Shown here: piece after piece, positions 1 through 17,174 of the stretch
Position numbering within the stretch: the first letter of the stretch is position 1
Layout: every line of letters begins with the position of its first letter
From: Cololabis saira
Lineage: Eukaryota; Chordata; Actinopteri; Beloniformes; Belonidae
DNA: 64,000 nt
Reading direction: 5' to 3'
Assembly: GCF_033807715.1 (NCBI RefSeq)
Contig: NC_084599.1
Coordinates: forward strand, 13,641,125 to 13,705,124
Position numbers and translations under genes: made by a program
The notes under the pieces: generated by a model
The model's database searches: none
The model's input: only the letters and a program-made list of their open reading frames with translations
Told to the model about the DNA's origin: nothing

Positions 1-830
1 GGAGCACTATCCAGTACTCCTCCCAGGGACTCCAAGAAGGCCGGGTACTCTGCACTGCTGTTCGGCCCGTAGGCACAATCAACAGTGAGGGACCTTTTCC
101 CGACCTGAAGGCGCAGGGAAGCGACCCTCTCGTTCACCGTGGTGAACTCCTACACATGGTGACTGAGCTGAGGGGCTATAAACAAGCCCACACCAGCCCG
201 CCGCCTCTCACCCTGGGCAACTCCAGAGTAGTGGAGGGTCCAGCCCCTTTCAAGGAGCTGGGTTCCAGAGTGTGGAGGTGAGCCCGACTATCTCTAGCCG
301 GTTTCTCTCAACCTCACGCACAAGCTCCGGCTCCTTCCCCCCCAGCGAGGTGACATTCCATGTCCCCACTGTGAGGGTTTTGGTCCAGGGATTGGGTCGT
401 CGAGGCACCCCGCCACGACTGCTACCCAGCCCACAATGCACAAGCCTTTCATGGACCTTCTTGCGGGTAGTGGGCCTACGGGAAGGCGGGCCCACGTCGC
501 CGTTTCGGGCTGAGCCCGGCCGTGTCCCACGGGCAAAGACCCGGCCACCAGGCGCTCGCCTACGAGCCCCAACCCCAGGCCTGGCTCCAGGGCGGGGCCC
601 CGGTGACGCCGATCCGGGCGACGTAACGGTCCTTGGTGTTTTGTTCCTCATGATTGGCATTTGTGAACCGCTCTTAGTCTGGCCCGTCACCCAGGACCTA
701 TTTGCCATGGGAGACCCTAACAGGGGCGTAATGCCCCCGACAACATAGCTCCTAGGATCACTCGGGCACACAAACTCCTCCACCACAGTAAGGTGGCGGT
801 TCAAGGACCCATCCAAATAATTGGAATCAG
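1..830 (-). mobile_element. LINE 5' part (APE endonuclease region), cut by window edge
   Basis: Read on the minus strand, this is the 5' end of a non-LTR retrotransposon of the same family as the copy at 7949-11225. Both start with a block encoding LNRHLTVVE followed by CPSDPRSYVVGG. Downstream on the minus strand a frame runs into a segment typical of an apurinic endonuclease (VGTWNVTSL, then GLFIAPQLSHH in a shifted frame). The frame is interrupted near position 180-250. The element continues beyond position 1, so its reverse transcriptase is not visible. It lies downstream of CYP-a exon 7, where exons 8-9 would be expected. The clade (I/Nimb-like or RTE-like) is not settled. Confidence 0.75.
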
Positions 831-1235
831 GTGTTCCAATCACTTCTTTGGCCACAAGTGTATAAAATCAAACACCTAGACATGCAGTTTGTGTTTACAA
901 CTTTTTGTAAAAGAATGGGGTCGCTCTTATGGTGTGGGGTTGTTTTTCAGGAGCTAGGCTTGTCCCCTTAGTTCCAGTGAGAGGAACTCTGAATGCTGCA
1001 GCATACCAATTGAGTCATTTTGGAAAATTCCCTGCTCCCAACTTTGTGGGAACAGTTCAGAGCTGGCCCTTCCTCTTCCAACATGAATAAAGACATGGAA
1101 TACTGGTGTTGAGTCTGGTGTGAATGAACTTTACTGGTCTGGAGAGTCCTGACCTCAACCCGATGGTCCCAGCAGATGAAAAGGCCCAATTAATTAGGCT
1201 TTCTGAAAAACAGCTTTTTCCCCAAAGCCATAATC
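830..1235 (+). mobile_element. Tc1-like transposon remnant
   Basis: Broken pieces of a Tc1-type transposon on the plus strand. The left end (about 830-925) matches the common fish Tc1 leader (GGAATCAGGTGTTCC, GTATAAAATCAA). After an internal deletion come transposase pieces VWGCFSG, LVPV-GTLNA and, at 1132-1150, ESPDLNP, the usual block before the third catalytic residue. Stops and small deletions separate the pieces, so it is inactive. The assignment rests on my recognition of the family. Confidence 0.65.
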
Positions 1236-1620
1236 GCCCTGAACAATATGTGAATGTCTTCATTACTGTTTTTTACCGTGCAATACTTTTTCCCGGCCTA
1301 TCTGTGCAATATTCCACCACATGTGTAGTTATTTGTTATTATCTGTAGATAGGATCTCAGGTCTTGATTTCACTATTCAAAATGCACCTTAACCTTTTTA
1401 TATTTTTATATTATTTATATTTCTTATCTGTTTGCACTGTCTTGCACTGAAGAGGTGATGCTGCTTTTAATCTCACTGTACCCATGTATAATGACAACAA
1501 AAGTATTCTATCTATTCTATCTTTCTCGTTAATTAGGCTACATTAGGGTGCAATGAAGCAGGAAAACATCTAAAACATGCAGGACAGCGGCCCTCGAGGA
1601 CCAGCATTGCCCACCCCTGC
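1236..1620 (+). repeat. Retroelement 3' tail plus hAT MITE end
   Basis: From about 1236 to 1530 there is AT-rich sequence ending in TAATGACAACAAAAGTATTC and a run of TCTAT units. This is the usual 3' tail of a fish non-LTR retroelement or SINE. At 1540-1620 the end of an interspersed hAT-type MITE follows (AAACATGCAGGACAGCGG to CCCACCCCTG). No coding potential is visible. Confidence 0.45.
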
Positions 1621-1798
1621 TTTCAGGTGTTATTTAGTAAAACTACTTTTGCTATGTGCACAAACACAACTTGGAGTCATTTATTATTGTTGATTTTCTA
1701 ACAGTAGCCTATGTCATTCAAAATCTGCTAAAAAAGCTTTACCTACAATCCTGACCACTATAATCCAAAGCCTTCTTATTGGAGGTAAAGAGTTGCAC

Positions 1799-7341
<5,543 letters not shown>

Positions 7342-7470
7342 TACTTCGCTCCTTTGTGTTGATTACTTTCCGAAATGTGACTCAATCTTAAAACGGACAA
7401 CAAAAATGACGCAAAACAGAACTGTGAACTGTCTCCGTCGGTCACCAGACTCATCTCTGTGGTTTGTTGC

Positions 7471-7486
7471 CCTTCAAAATAAAGGC
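7471..7486 (-). promoter_or_regulatory. Conserved TATA-like block upstream of CYP-a
   Basis: On the minus strand this reads GCCTTTATTTTGAAGG, 130 nt upstream of the CYP-a start codon at 7341. Almost the same block occurs upstream of CYP-b (23445-23460) and psiCYP-c (26715-26730). The TTTATTTT core could serve as a TATA-like element. Function is inferred from conservation and position only. Confidence 0.5.
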
Positions 7487-7619
7487 GTCGTTATGTTTTA
7501 TTATTTTATTTTAGGCTACATGTGTAATAAAAATGGCAATACTAGATCAGTTGCAAAAATAGACACTTGGTTCAAATTCTTAAATAACAATTCAATTTCG
7601 AAGAAATTGGAATAGAATT

Positions 7620-7948
7620 TCCTCAATGAGTAAACATTACCATTATGCACCCACCATCCATTCATCTATCATGTTATCATGGTTTTTTATATTCGGGATG
7701 CCAGGGGTATCCTGGACCTTATCCTAGCTGATTACTGGGGAATGTTAGAAATACACCCTGGACAGGTTGGCGGCCGATTGTCGGAAAATAGTAAGTAGTA
7801 AAAATAGTAAAATAGTAAATAGATTGAATTATTGTTTGTTTGTGGGAGGATGCCAGAATACCCAGGAAAACTGTGTTAACACAAGAACAGTAAAATTCAA
7901 AACAAAATTACTCATATTTGAACCAGCATGTTCTATCTGCCCCTCCTT
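7620..7948. other. Non-coding flank of CYP-a with repeat debris
   Basis: Between the CYP-a promoter and the LINE. It contains a short interspersed-repeat-like stretch around 7646-7765 (CCATCCATTCATCTATC, then a segment with ACACCCTGGACAGGTTGG). I see no gene. Confidence 0.4.
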
Positions 7949-10900
7949 GAACCGCCACCTTACTGTGGTGGAGGGGTTTGTGTTGCCCGAGTGATCCTAG
8001 GAGCTATGTTGTCGGGGGCACTTACGCCCCTGGTAGGGTTTCCCATGGCAAACAAGTCTTAGGTGATGGGCCAGTAGGCCCACCACCCGCAGGAAGGACC
8101 GTGAGAGGCCGGTGCCATGTGGACTGGGTAGCAGTCGTGGCGGGGTGCCTCGACGACCCAATCCCAAGTGGGGACATGGAATGCAGAGGTGTCAAGTAAC
8201 AAAGTACAAATACTTTGTTACCTTACTTAAGCAGAAATTTTGGTTATCTATACTTTACTAGAGTAATTATTTTTCAGACGACTTTTTACTTTTACTCCTT
8301 ACATTTTCACGCAATTATCTGTACTTTTTACTCCTTAAATTTTAAAAACAGCCTCGTTACTCTATTTCATTTCGGCCTTTAAAAAAAAACTATCCAGTTA
8401 AATTGCTCCATCCGGATAGAGTGAATTTGGTTGTGGTTGTTTCAGATGTTCTTGTCCAGTTTTGTTCTTACATCCGTTGCCCTCAGATTCCTGCAACTAA
8501 ACTTGGATGTACATTCCAATAAAGGTTAGGATAAATGATAACATGCCTCTGAAGTTTGACTTTTTGCACCATTACAATACTTATAGGCAACTAGTCTTCA
8601 TATCTTCTGCTCTCTGAAACACATGTTAATGCTCAACAGTACACATACGGTTCTTTAATATATTTGCATTATACTAAGATGTATTCATTTTCAATGGCCT
8701 TTGTCCTTAATGGCTTTTTCCCCCCTTACATTACTTTTACTTTTATACTTTAAGTAGTTTTGAAACCAACTTCTACAGGAGTATTTTTAAACTCTAGTAT
8801 CTATACTTCTACCTGAGTAATGAATGTGAATACTTTTGACACCTCTGATGGAATGTCACCTCGCTGGGTGGGAAGGAGCCGAAGCTTGTGCCGAACAGTG
8901 CTTTGTTGTTGGACTTCTGTGCTAGTCACAGTTTGTCCATAACGAACACCATGTTCAAGCATAAGGGTGTCCATCAGTGCACGTGGCACCAGGACACTCT
9001 AGGCTGGAGGTCAATGATCGACTTTGTGGTCGTTTCATCTGACCTTCGGCCGTATGTCTTGGACACTCGGGTGAAGAGAGGGGCTGAGCTGTCAACTGAT
9101 CACCACCTGGTGGTGAGTTGGATGCGCTGGCGGAGGAGGAGGTTGGACAGACCGGGCAGACCCAAACGGATTGTGAGGGTCTGTTGGAAACGTCTGGCTG
9201 AGCCCTCTGTTAGGGACGTCTTCAGCTCTCACCTCCGGGAGAGCTTTTCTCAGATCCCAGGGGAGGCGGGGGACATTGAGTCCGAGTGGACCATGTTCTC
9301 TGCCTCCATTGTCGACGCAGCGGCTCGAAGCTGTGGACGCAAGGTCTCCGGTGCCTGCCGTGGCGGCAATCCTAGAACCCGGTGGTGGACACCGGAAGTA
9401 AAGGATGCCGTCAGACTGAAGAAGGAGTCCTACCGGGCTATGTTGGCCTGTGGGACTCCTGACGCAGTAGATAGGTACCGGCAGGCCAAGCAGGCCGCGG
9501 CTCGGGCAGTCGTGGAGGCAAAAACCCGGGTCTGGGAGGAGTTCGGGGAGGCCATGGAGGAAGACTTTCGGTCGGATTCGAAGAAATTCTGGAGGACCGT
9601 TCGGCACCTCAGAAGGGGGAAGCAGTACTCTGCCGGCACCGTTTACGGTGTGGGTGGGGAGCTGTTGACCTCGACTGGGGACATTGTCGGACAGTGGAAG
9701 GAATACTTCAAGTATCTCCTCAACCCGACTAACATGCCTTCCATTGAGGAAGCAGAGAGTGGGGACTCGGGGACGTGCTCATCCATCACCCAAGCCGAGG
9801 TCACTGATGTAGTTCATAAGCTCCTCAGTGGCACCGGGGGTGGATGAGATTCGCCCTGAGTACCTCAAGTCTCTGGATGTCGTAGGGCTGTCTTGGTTGA
9901 CACGCCTCTGCGACAAAAGGGGGACCGGAGAATGTGTTCCAACTATAGGGGGATCACACTTCTCAGCCTCCCCGGGAAAGTCTACGCCAGGGTACTGGAG
10001 AGGAGAATACGGCCGATAGTCGAACCTCGGATTCAGGAGGAACAATGTGGTTTTCATCCCGGTCGCAGAACACTGGACCAGCTCTATACCCTCCGCAGGG
10101 TGCTCGAGGGTTCTTGGGAATTTGCCCAACCAGTCTACATGTGCTTTGTGGATCTGGAGAAGGCATTTGACCGTGTCCCTCGTGCCATTCTGTGGGGGGT
10201 CAGTGAGTATGGAATCCGGGGCCCTCTACTAAGGGCTGTCCGGTCTCTGTATGGTCGGAGCAAGAGTCTGGTTTGCATTGCCGGCAGTAAGTCAGACTTG
10301 TTCCCGGTGCATGTTGGACTCCGGCAGGGCTGCCCTTTGTCACCGGTCCTGTTCATAATTTTTATGGACAGGATTTCTAGGCGCAGCCAGGGGCCGGAGG
10401 GGATCCGGTTTGGGAACCTCAGGATTTCATCTCTGCTTTTTGCGGATGACGTTGTCCTGTTGGCTTCATCGGACCGGGACCTTCAGCATGTGCTGGGGCG
10501 GTTTGGGGCAGAGTGCGACGCGGCAGGGATGAGAATCAGCACCTCCAAGACCGAGGCCATGGTTCTCCACCGGGAAAGGGTGGCGTGCCTTCTCCGGGTG
10601 GGTGGGGAAGTCCTGCCTCAGGTGGAGGAGTTCAAGTATCTCGGGATCTTGTTCACGAGTGAGGGAACGATGGAGCGTGAGATTGACAGACGGATCGGTG
10701 CAGCGTCCGCAGTTATGCGGTCGATGTACCGGACCGTCGTGGTGAAGAAGGAGCTGAGTCGAAAGGCGAAGCTCTCGGTTTACCGGTCAATCTACGCACC
10801 TACCCTCACCTATGGTCATGAACTTTGGGTAGTGACCGAAAGGACGAGATCGCGGATACAAGCGGCCGAGATGAGTTTCCTCTGCAGGGTGGCTGGACGC

Positions 10901-11225
10901 TCCCTTAGAGATAGGGTGAGGAGTTCGGTCACCCGGGAGGAGCTCAGAGTCGCGCTGCTGCTCCTTCACATTGAGAGGAGTCAGCTGAGGTGGCTTGGGC
11001 ATCTGTACCGGATCCTCCTGGACGCCTCCCTAGCGAGGTGTTCCGGGCATGTCCCACCGGGAGGAGACCCCGGGGAAGACCCAGGACACGCTGGAGAGAC
11101 TATGTCTCTCGGCTGGCCTGGGAACGCCTCGGACTCCCCTCGGAAGAGCTGGAGGAAGTGTCTGGGGTGAAGGAAGTCTGGGCATCTCTGTTGAGGCTGC
11201 TGCCCCCACGACCCGGGAACGGATA
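7949..11225 (+). mobile_element. Non-LTR retrotransposon (LINE), broken
   Basis: Plus-strand LINE of the same family as 1-830. The 5' block encoding LNRHLTVVE starts at about 7949. A hAT MITE interrupts it at 8184-8847. The endonuclease region is largely deleted; its C-terminal part is at 8888-9130 (SMIDFVVVSSDL, LSTDHHLVVSW). Reverse transcriptase follows in two frames, 8888-9847 and 9893-11170, with a shift near 9830-9900 and a deletion around CDK-KGDRRMCSNYRGIT. RT motifs include CGFHPGRRTLDQLY, FVDLEKAFDRVPR, GLRQGCPLSPVLF and FADDVVLLA. The final 100 residues carry QLRWLGHL and, in another frame, [16 protein letters not shown]. The tail is a long GGAT run. Not autonomous as it stands. 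Confidence 0.88.
8184..8847. mobile_element. hAT MITE inserted in the LINE (8-bp TSD)
   Basis: Begins CAGAGGTGTCAAGTAA and ends TTTTGACACCTCTG, so the ends are inverted repeats. It is flanked by a perfect 8-bp direct repeat, ATGGAATG, at 8176-8183 and 8848-8855. The uninterrupted LINE sequence at this site is seen in the copy at 1-830 (about 345-365 on the opposite strand), which has ATGGAATG once. This is the signature of a hAT insertion. The interior is AT-rich with no transposase. Confidence 0.92.
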
Positions 11226-11235
11226 AGCGGCGGAC

Positions 11236-11363
11236 GATGGATGGATGGATGGATGGATGGATGGATGGATGGATGGATGGATGGATGGATGGATGGATGG
11301 ATGGATGGATGGATGGATGGATGGATGGATGGATGGATGGATGGATGGATGGATGGATGGATG
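11236..11363. repeat. (GGAT)n microsatellite, LINE tail
   Basis: About 32 tandem GGAT units directly after the LINE. Such tails are typical for this LINE family and probably began as its 3' terminal repeat, then expanded. Confidence 0.95.
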
Positions 11364-13029
11364 TTCTAGCTGTGAGTCTAAGGACAAGCATCATTATAAT
11401 TTTGAAACTTTTACTTTATGCACTGTTGAGTTAATCTGTAAATCATAAATAAAAGTGACACGATGAAGTAAAATAAAAAATTGAAAACAATCAAGAAAGT
11501 GGACTTGGTATTGCAAAAGTAGGGTGACTTGAAGCAATTTGGTAATTATAGTCTAAATGTACTATGATTATATTATAAATTTACTATGAAGTTAAGTGTA
11601 TTGCTTATGTATTATATGGAGAAAAAGAAAAGATGGATTATTCTATCTAAAAAAACGCAGTCCACTCAAGGTCTTTGTCCCAGAAAACTCGATTTCTGTA
11701 TGTGTCAGCTTATTTTATTCCTTTGTAAAGATTTTAAACTAACTTGTTTCTGACTTTGTAATAGTAAAGTGGTACATTGTTACTGCACTACTATGCTAAT
11801 GTTATGCTCCCATAGGGGGTTCTCTGTCAAAATCACTTTTTAAAAGTATCTAAAAAAGTTTTTTGCACCCATTATTGGAAAAAGTAAGTACACAGTTGGT
11901 TTCATTTTGAAACACATTTTGACATAAAGCCACTTTGTTAGTCTTTCACACATTTGTGGGTTTTTCATTTCATGCCTTACTTATTTTTCTGTCCCCTTAT
12001 TATGAAAAGAAAATATAGTGAACATAGAAGTAGACTGATTAATCAGTTGGCTTATTATCGACTATTTTTTTATGAACCCTTATCAGTTGACCTCAAGACA
12101 ATATCTCCACAAAATGAAATAATCCAAGCAAAAGTCAGTATGTAGTAGCAGATTCAACGCTGTATGTCCCTTACAGGTGTTTGCAATGTTATTATCTAAT
12201 ATTGCCTGTTATTTAGGTTTAAGACTGTTAGGTTCCTGTATTTTGTTCATATATGTTTTTTTTTTTTTGCAGGATTTGTACATTTTTAAGGTGACCATAG
12301 TGTTATTTCAACCCCGTCCTGTTTCATTAACCCAACAAAAATGACCTGTAAAGGTTTATTATTGTAATAAAGTTAAAGGTAAAAACATTTCCAAATAATT
12401 TTATTTGTTTTATTTTTTATTCTCAGTACACAATACCACTGTGGACACAACATGTGTGCTCCCAGCTGCAGCCAGATAGAGGAGCTGCAGTTTCAAATTG
12501 CTTTCCATGTCGAGGGGATAAACTGTAAAAAACAAGGCAAGGCTCCCAAGAGGTAAGAACTTATATAACAGATGTTATGTAACTGTTTCCTCTGACCTGC
12601 ACACACCCAGGTTATTTCACACACACTGAAATCCTGCATACAAAACCAAACTGTGGATCTTCATTTTTATTTGTGTTTTTTCTTTTTCTTTTAATTATGA
12701 ATAAGGGAGTTTTCTGGCTGGCTGTTGTCGGTTTTATTTGACTGCTTCTACTATAATGTGAAAAAAGAAAACAAAAGAAAGCTCACAAATTTCCAGCTGG
12801 ATCCTGGACAATGTTTATACAAAAAAACAGCGGAGTGTAGATCTGTAGAGCAGATCTTTTAATCCCACCAGGCCATTTGTGTTAAATTCTTGGAAGACTG
12901 GGAATGTGGTTGGTACAATGAGATCCATGATTTAAAAAAAAGACAAAAATTATAATATTATAATAATTTTTTTGAATAAACAAAGAAAGCTGTGACTCAA
13001 AAGTGTTGGAACATGTTGGAGAAAAGCAG
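11364..13029. other. AT-rich intergenic DNA, no gene seen
   Basis: Between the LINE and the CYP-b 3' flank. Short frames here are AT-rich and have no recognisable domain. No tRNA-like, rRNA-like or repeat structure was recognised. Confidence 0.5.
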
Positions 13030-13650
13030 TCACACGGTGAAACATCTCCAGATATTCTTGACATAACTGGGTATTTTCAGTTTTTCAACATCATAACTGT
13101 CCCACAGGTAACCCAGCCAAGACTGACCAAACCCCAGGTTTGGTCCAGATAGCCTCAACAATTTATATTTATATCTCCTTGTCTTGGACATCATGAAGCT
13201 TTTTCTGTTCTTCAGTGGTTGTCTCTGACTGAAAGCTCTGCTAAAGAGCACCATGCAGCTTCCATACAACCAGCTTATACAGAGAACCACTAGGAAGCAA
13301 AGCAGTTTCCTCTAAAAGGACTCATCCGGGAATTCTTCTTTTAGTACAGTCAGCTACAATATTCTACCTGTTTGGTGGTGATACCAGTGCCATATCTGCC
13401 CAAATGTTGATGGCTTATTATATCCTCAATGAGCAGAGAGAAGTCACAAGTATAAGGTCCCTTGGGGCAGTCAGGACCTCACAAGTGTGCTTTTGGCTTG
13501 ATTTGTTCAGCCTCCCTGACAGAGAAGGTGGCTGTTTGGAGAGCCAGCTCTCCTACTCGGATCCTCGTGGTTGAGGCAATGATCTTCTCAAAATCTACAT
13601 GAGACTTCAACAGAGCCACAAAACCAAGGGCCTTTTTAAAAAGAAAACTC
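13030..13650 (-). other. Unassigned coding-like remnant
   Basis: Minus-strand frames give several stretches with a protein-like composition, for example FVALLKSHVDFEKIIAST with TRIRVGELALQTATF and, after stops, GPYTCDFSLLIEDII and GTGITTKQVEYC. A separate frame at 13290-13030 begins with a hydrophobic segment. Stops split them and I do not recognise the family. It may be an old gene or transposon remnant. Confidence 0.25.
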
Positions 13651-13929
13651 GACTGTTTTCAAAGCAGTCGTTATGAGTTATAGGCTTCGTAAAATATATT
13701 TTTAGTACAGTCTACTGAAAGATATGCACACGTCGGAGCTCAGTAACTTAATGTTTCTTGGACCCATTGGGTTCAGTTTGTACTATCAATTGTAACTCAA
13801 CTGCAAGATAAACGCAAGCAGGACAACCAAGTAACAAAATTACAAAATAGCAAGCGTGGAGGTAAAACAGGTTAGTTATTAATGAGCAGAAAAATAAAAA
13901 GCACAGCAAAATGACAGATAATCCCATGA

Positions 13930-14135
13930 AAAGGCAAGGCAAGGCAAGTTTATTTATATAGCACATTTCAGAAACAAGGACATTTAAGGTGGAGTTTTTC
14001 TTGCCCCTGTTTGGCTTAACGCTGTCATTGTTTATGTAATGCTCATGTTGGGTCATGTTGTGGGTCTGTGGAAATCGTCTAGAAACAACTTGTTTTGCAA
14101 TACACGCTATATGAATACAATTGAATTGCATTGAA
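13930..14135. repeat. Short interspersed repeat with GGCAAGTTTATTTATATAGC end
   Basis: Starts with repeated AAGGC units and AAGTTTATTTATATAGCAC, and ends with CGCTATATGAATACAATTG followed by TGAATTG-like units. This is a common fish interspersed repeat, possibly the 3' end of a retroelement. A similar start occurs at 58463. Confidence 0.5.
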
Positions 14136-14465
14136 TCGAAAAAGACCACAAACAGTTGCCACAAAATGCACTAATGAACATGAAATGAAAACACTGAGGA
14201 TGGACAGGGGAGATGAAAGAGGAGAGAGATGGATGAAAATAAACTAATAAAGAACAGAGATTGAGTATTATCAAATTTGATGAAAACTTTAAGTAATATA
14301 ATTAGAAATAATAATAAAAAAGAAACCCAGGCTGTTCAGAGTAATCCCCAAACTTCCCACTAACAAGGAATTCAGTCTTGACATGACTACTTTTTCTGCA
14401 TCACTCTAATGTAGGATTTTCCTTTTTTTTTTAAGTTACAAAGGTTACAAAAACTGGTTTTACAC

Positions 14466-14545
14466 AGTACAGACCAAACGTTTGGACACACCCAATTTGT
14501 TTGAATGAGAAGGTGTGCCCAAACCTTTGGTCTGTACTGTATATA
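14466..14545. mobile_element. Tc1-type mini-MITE hairpin
   Basis: An 80-bp imperfect palindrome. ACAGTACAGACCAAACG on the left pairs with TTTGGTCTGTACTGT on the right, with GGACACACC and GGTGTGCCC inside. This matches the terminal repeats of a Tc1-like family, joined with almost no interior. Confidence 0.7.
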
Positions 14546-14549
14546 ATTT

Positions 14550-15219
14550 AAAAAGCTAATTTTGGTCAAAGTTCAGGTTTCTTCACTTCACTAAATGAAA
14601 AGAAAAACTCTCTTCCTGAAGTACTTGGGTTCAAAGACAACAACCTCAGTCCGTGGCCCAAGTACAGAACCTTGTGGACTTCAAGACCAACTGTGTTTAT
14701 GTTTCATCATTCACATGAACAAATTATCAGATACACATGACTTAAACCATGCTAATACAGCTTCTTTAATCATTTAAAAATCCCTTTTTTTTTTAAATCT
14801 GATCCCCCATAGAATCCAATCCCATTGTTACCCAGACACAAAACCAATGATAAAACAAAAAACAAAGCATTGAGTGATTATTTTATTCATTTTTTTTATA
14901 CAATAAATCATTTAAATGAACAAAGATTTGCAACAATCTTGAAACTTGTCAAAAACATTCCTTTATATGCAGTGGAAGAATCAGTTTTCCATGGAGAGTT
15001 ATGTCAAGTTGAAATTGACCAACCTTGATTTTATGGTAATGTCCGTAAAAAGATCAATCATTAAAATGAGTGAAAACCTCACAGCATACAAAAGAAAGCT
15101 CAAAGGGAAGTGCAAGTTCACCCCACCCACCTCATCTGGAGCAGCTGGGATGGGAAGGGATCTTACCTCCTCCCATGAGGTAAGAATCAGACTTGCTTAG
15201 ATTGGTTTGGTTGAAGTTT
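14550..15219. other. 3' flank of CYP-b, no gene seen
   Basis: AT-rich sequence downstream of the CYP-b stop codon. AATAAA-like signals are present on the minus strand but none can be assigned with confidence. Confidence 0.4.
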
Positions 15220-17174
15220 TTAACGCAGTGCAGCACAGAGGCGGTAAGGTTTGGCACTGCGAGTGCCTCCCATCTGGAACTCCAGACTGGGCTGCTCTCC
15301 TGCAGCTGGTGAGAACGAAAACCTCTGAAGAAGAGACGTGAAAAAGAGGAACAACTCCATCCGTGCCAGCTGCTCTCCGGGACACACACGTTGACCTGAG
15401 AAAACACAATACCACACGTGAACTTTAACCACATATTCACTTTGATCACTACTAGAACAACCTAAGGGATATGATAGGGACACTAATCTCAGTTCAGGTT
15501 TGTTTTTCTGCCCTGGGTTCAGTAAACAGAATAAAACTGAATATATCACACACAGATTATTAGACTGCTAATTTCCCCCTAGTTTTAGGTCAAAAACCTA
15601 TCAACTGTAAAACTGCAGGCAGCATAAAAATCATTTTTCAGTAGCTCTAACAATTCTATTTTTACTTGCCTTTGGACATGTACCGGTCAATTACAGCCAC
15701 TGAACATGATTGGTTTAGTTAATTATTATAATATTGATTTGATAACCGAACCGTGATTACGGCTAAAGGTTGGTTGTTATCAGACAAGATGGTCAAATCT
15801 TAACCTTCATGTTTTACCCTACCTGGATTTACAGCAATTTATTGATAGACAACAATGACTAAATAATGTATATCATTATTATTAAATAATGTAATTGAGT
15901 GAAATTGAGATAATATTAAAAAAACAAATCAGATCAAGCAAGTCCATGTAATCCTGATTTTATGGAAATCACACCCTTATTTTCGATCAAGTGATTGGAT
16001 GGGGACATCCATACTGTTTACCCTCTTTATTCCTATGTGGAGTTAATATAATAATAGTTTTTAAAACATGCTCTCTGAATGTTGGTTATGATGACTCAGA
16101 ATGCAGGTAACTCAGCATCGAGGCACTGTTACAATCGACTAACCTGCTGAAAAAGGTAGAAAAGCCTCTCTCTTTCTGAATTTACCATCCTGGTCCAGGA
16201 AGTGTTGAGGGTTGAACGTGTGTGGAGTTTCCCACATCGACTCATCGTGCAGGACCGAGTTCAGCGTTGGCATGATAATGGTGCCCTGAAAACAGGTAGG
16301 GTGAGGCAGGTGTGTAAAATAGATGGATGTGACTACTGGTTAACTTCTCAGTGTGACATATTTGAGTCAGGAGACAAGTAACCAAGCACATTCACTTATA
16401 CAGTCATTTTTAAATTAACAATCAACAAAACATGTACGTTTTAGAAAAAACTCCACAAATAAAGGTGCCATTCATGATTTAAAACCATGAACCTCTTTGA
16501 TTAATTCATAGTTTATCCTCGTATGTTATTTCTACCTTCCTGGCAGTGGAAGGTAAAGCACTACCGGTATTTATAAATGGATATAGAGTTATTGTGAAAT
16601 CACCCATCACGCCTTTATCACACATTACATCATTTCTTTTGTTTGTTCTTCACTCATTCTTTAGTATGAATGGACTTGTGTCATGCACCCACCGTCAAGT
16701 TTTCCGTACCTTTGGGATGTTATACTTATCAAGTGTGGTGTCCCTGTTTGTCTTGTGAAACACATTGAGCGGGATGACGTTGCCCATTCTCTGTATCTCA
16801 TGGATGACTGCGTTGGTGTAGGGCAGGTTTTCTCTGTCAGACACAGAGGGCTGTCTGGAGGAACCAATCACAGCGTCTATCTCAGCCTGCACTCGCTCTG
16901 CACACAATGAAAACACAAGAAAATGGATCACTCTGCCCCAATCCAGAGCTGAGAAACAGCTTCCACTATGAAGTCAAGGGGAGCGTCCTACGAGAGACAC
17001 GGACAGGCAGACATAGGCGCCGGAAGTGGGGGTGCGGCAGGGGCTGCAGCACCCCCTGAAAAATTGTAATGAGAATAAAAGATTATAAATATATAAATGT
17101 TTTTGGTTGCTTTTTCTGTTCCACAACATTGTAAGCCACATTTGAGATGAAGGCTGAATATAGGGGTAATTTTA

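Noticed and set aside
272..748. Plus-strand frame of 158 codons
   Set aside because: It is antisense to the LINE 5' region, which has recognisable protein motifs on the minus strand.
9092..9639. Minus-strand frames opposite the LINE
   Set aside because: They overlap the real LINE frame and have no domain.
11049..11448. Frames with repeated MDGW and HPSI units
   Set aside because: They are translations of the GGAT repeat after the LINE.
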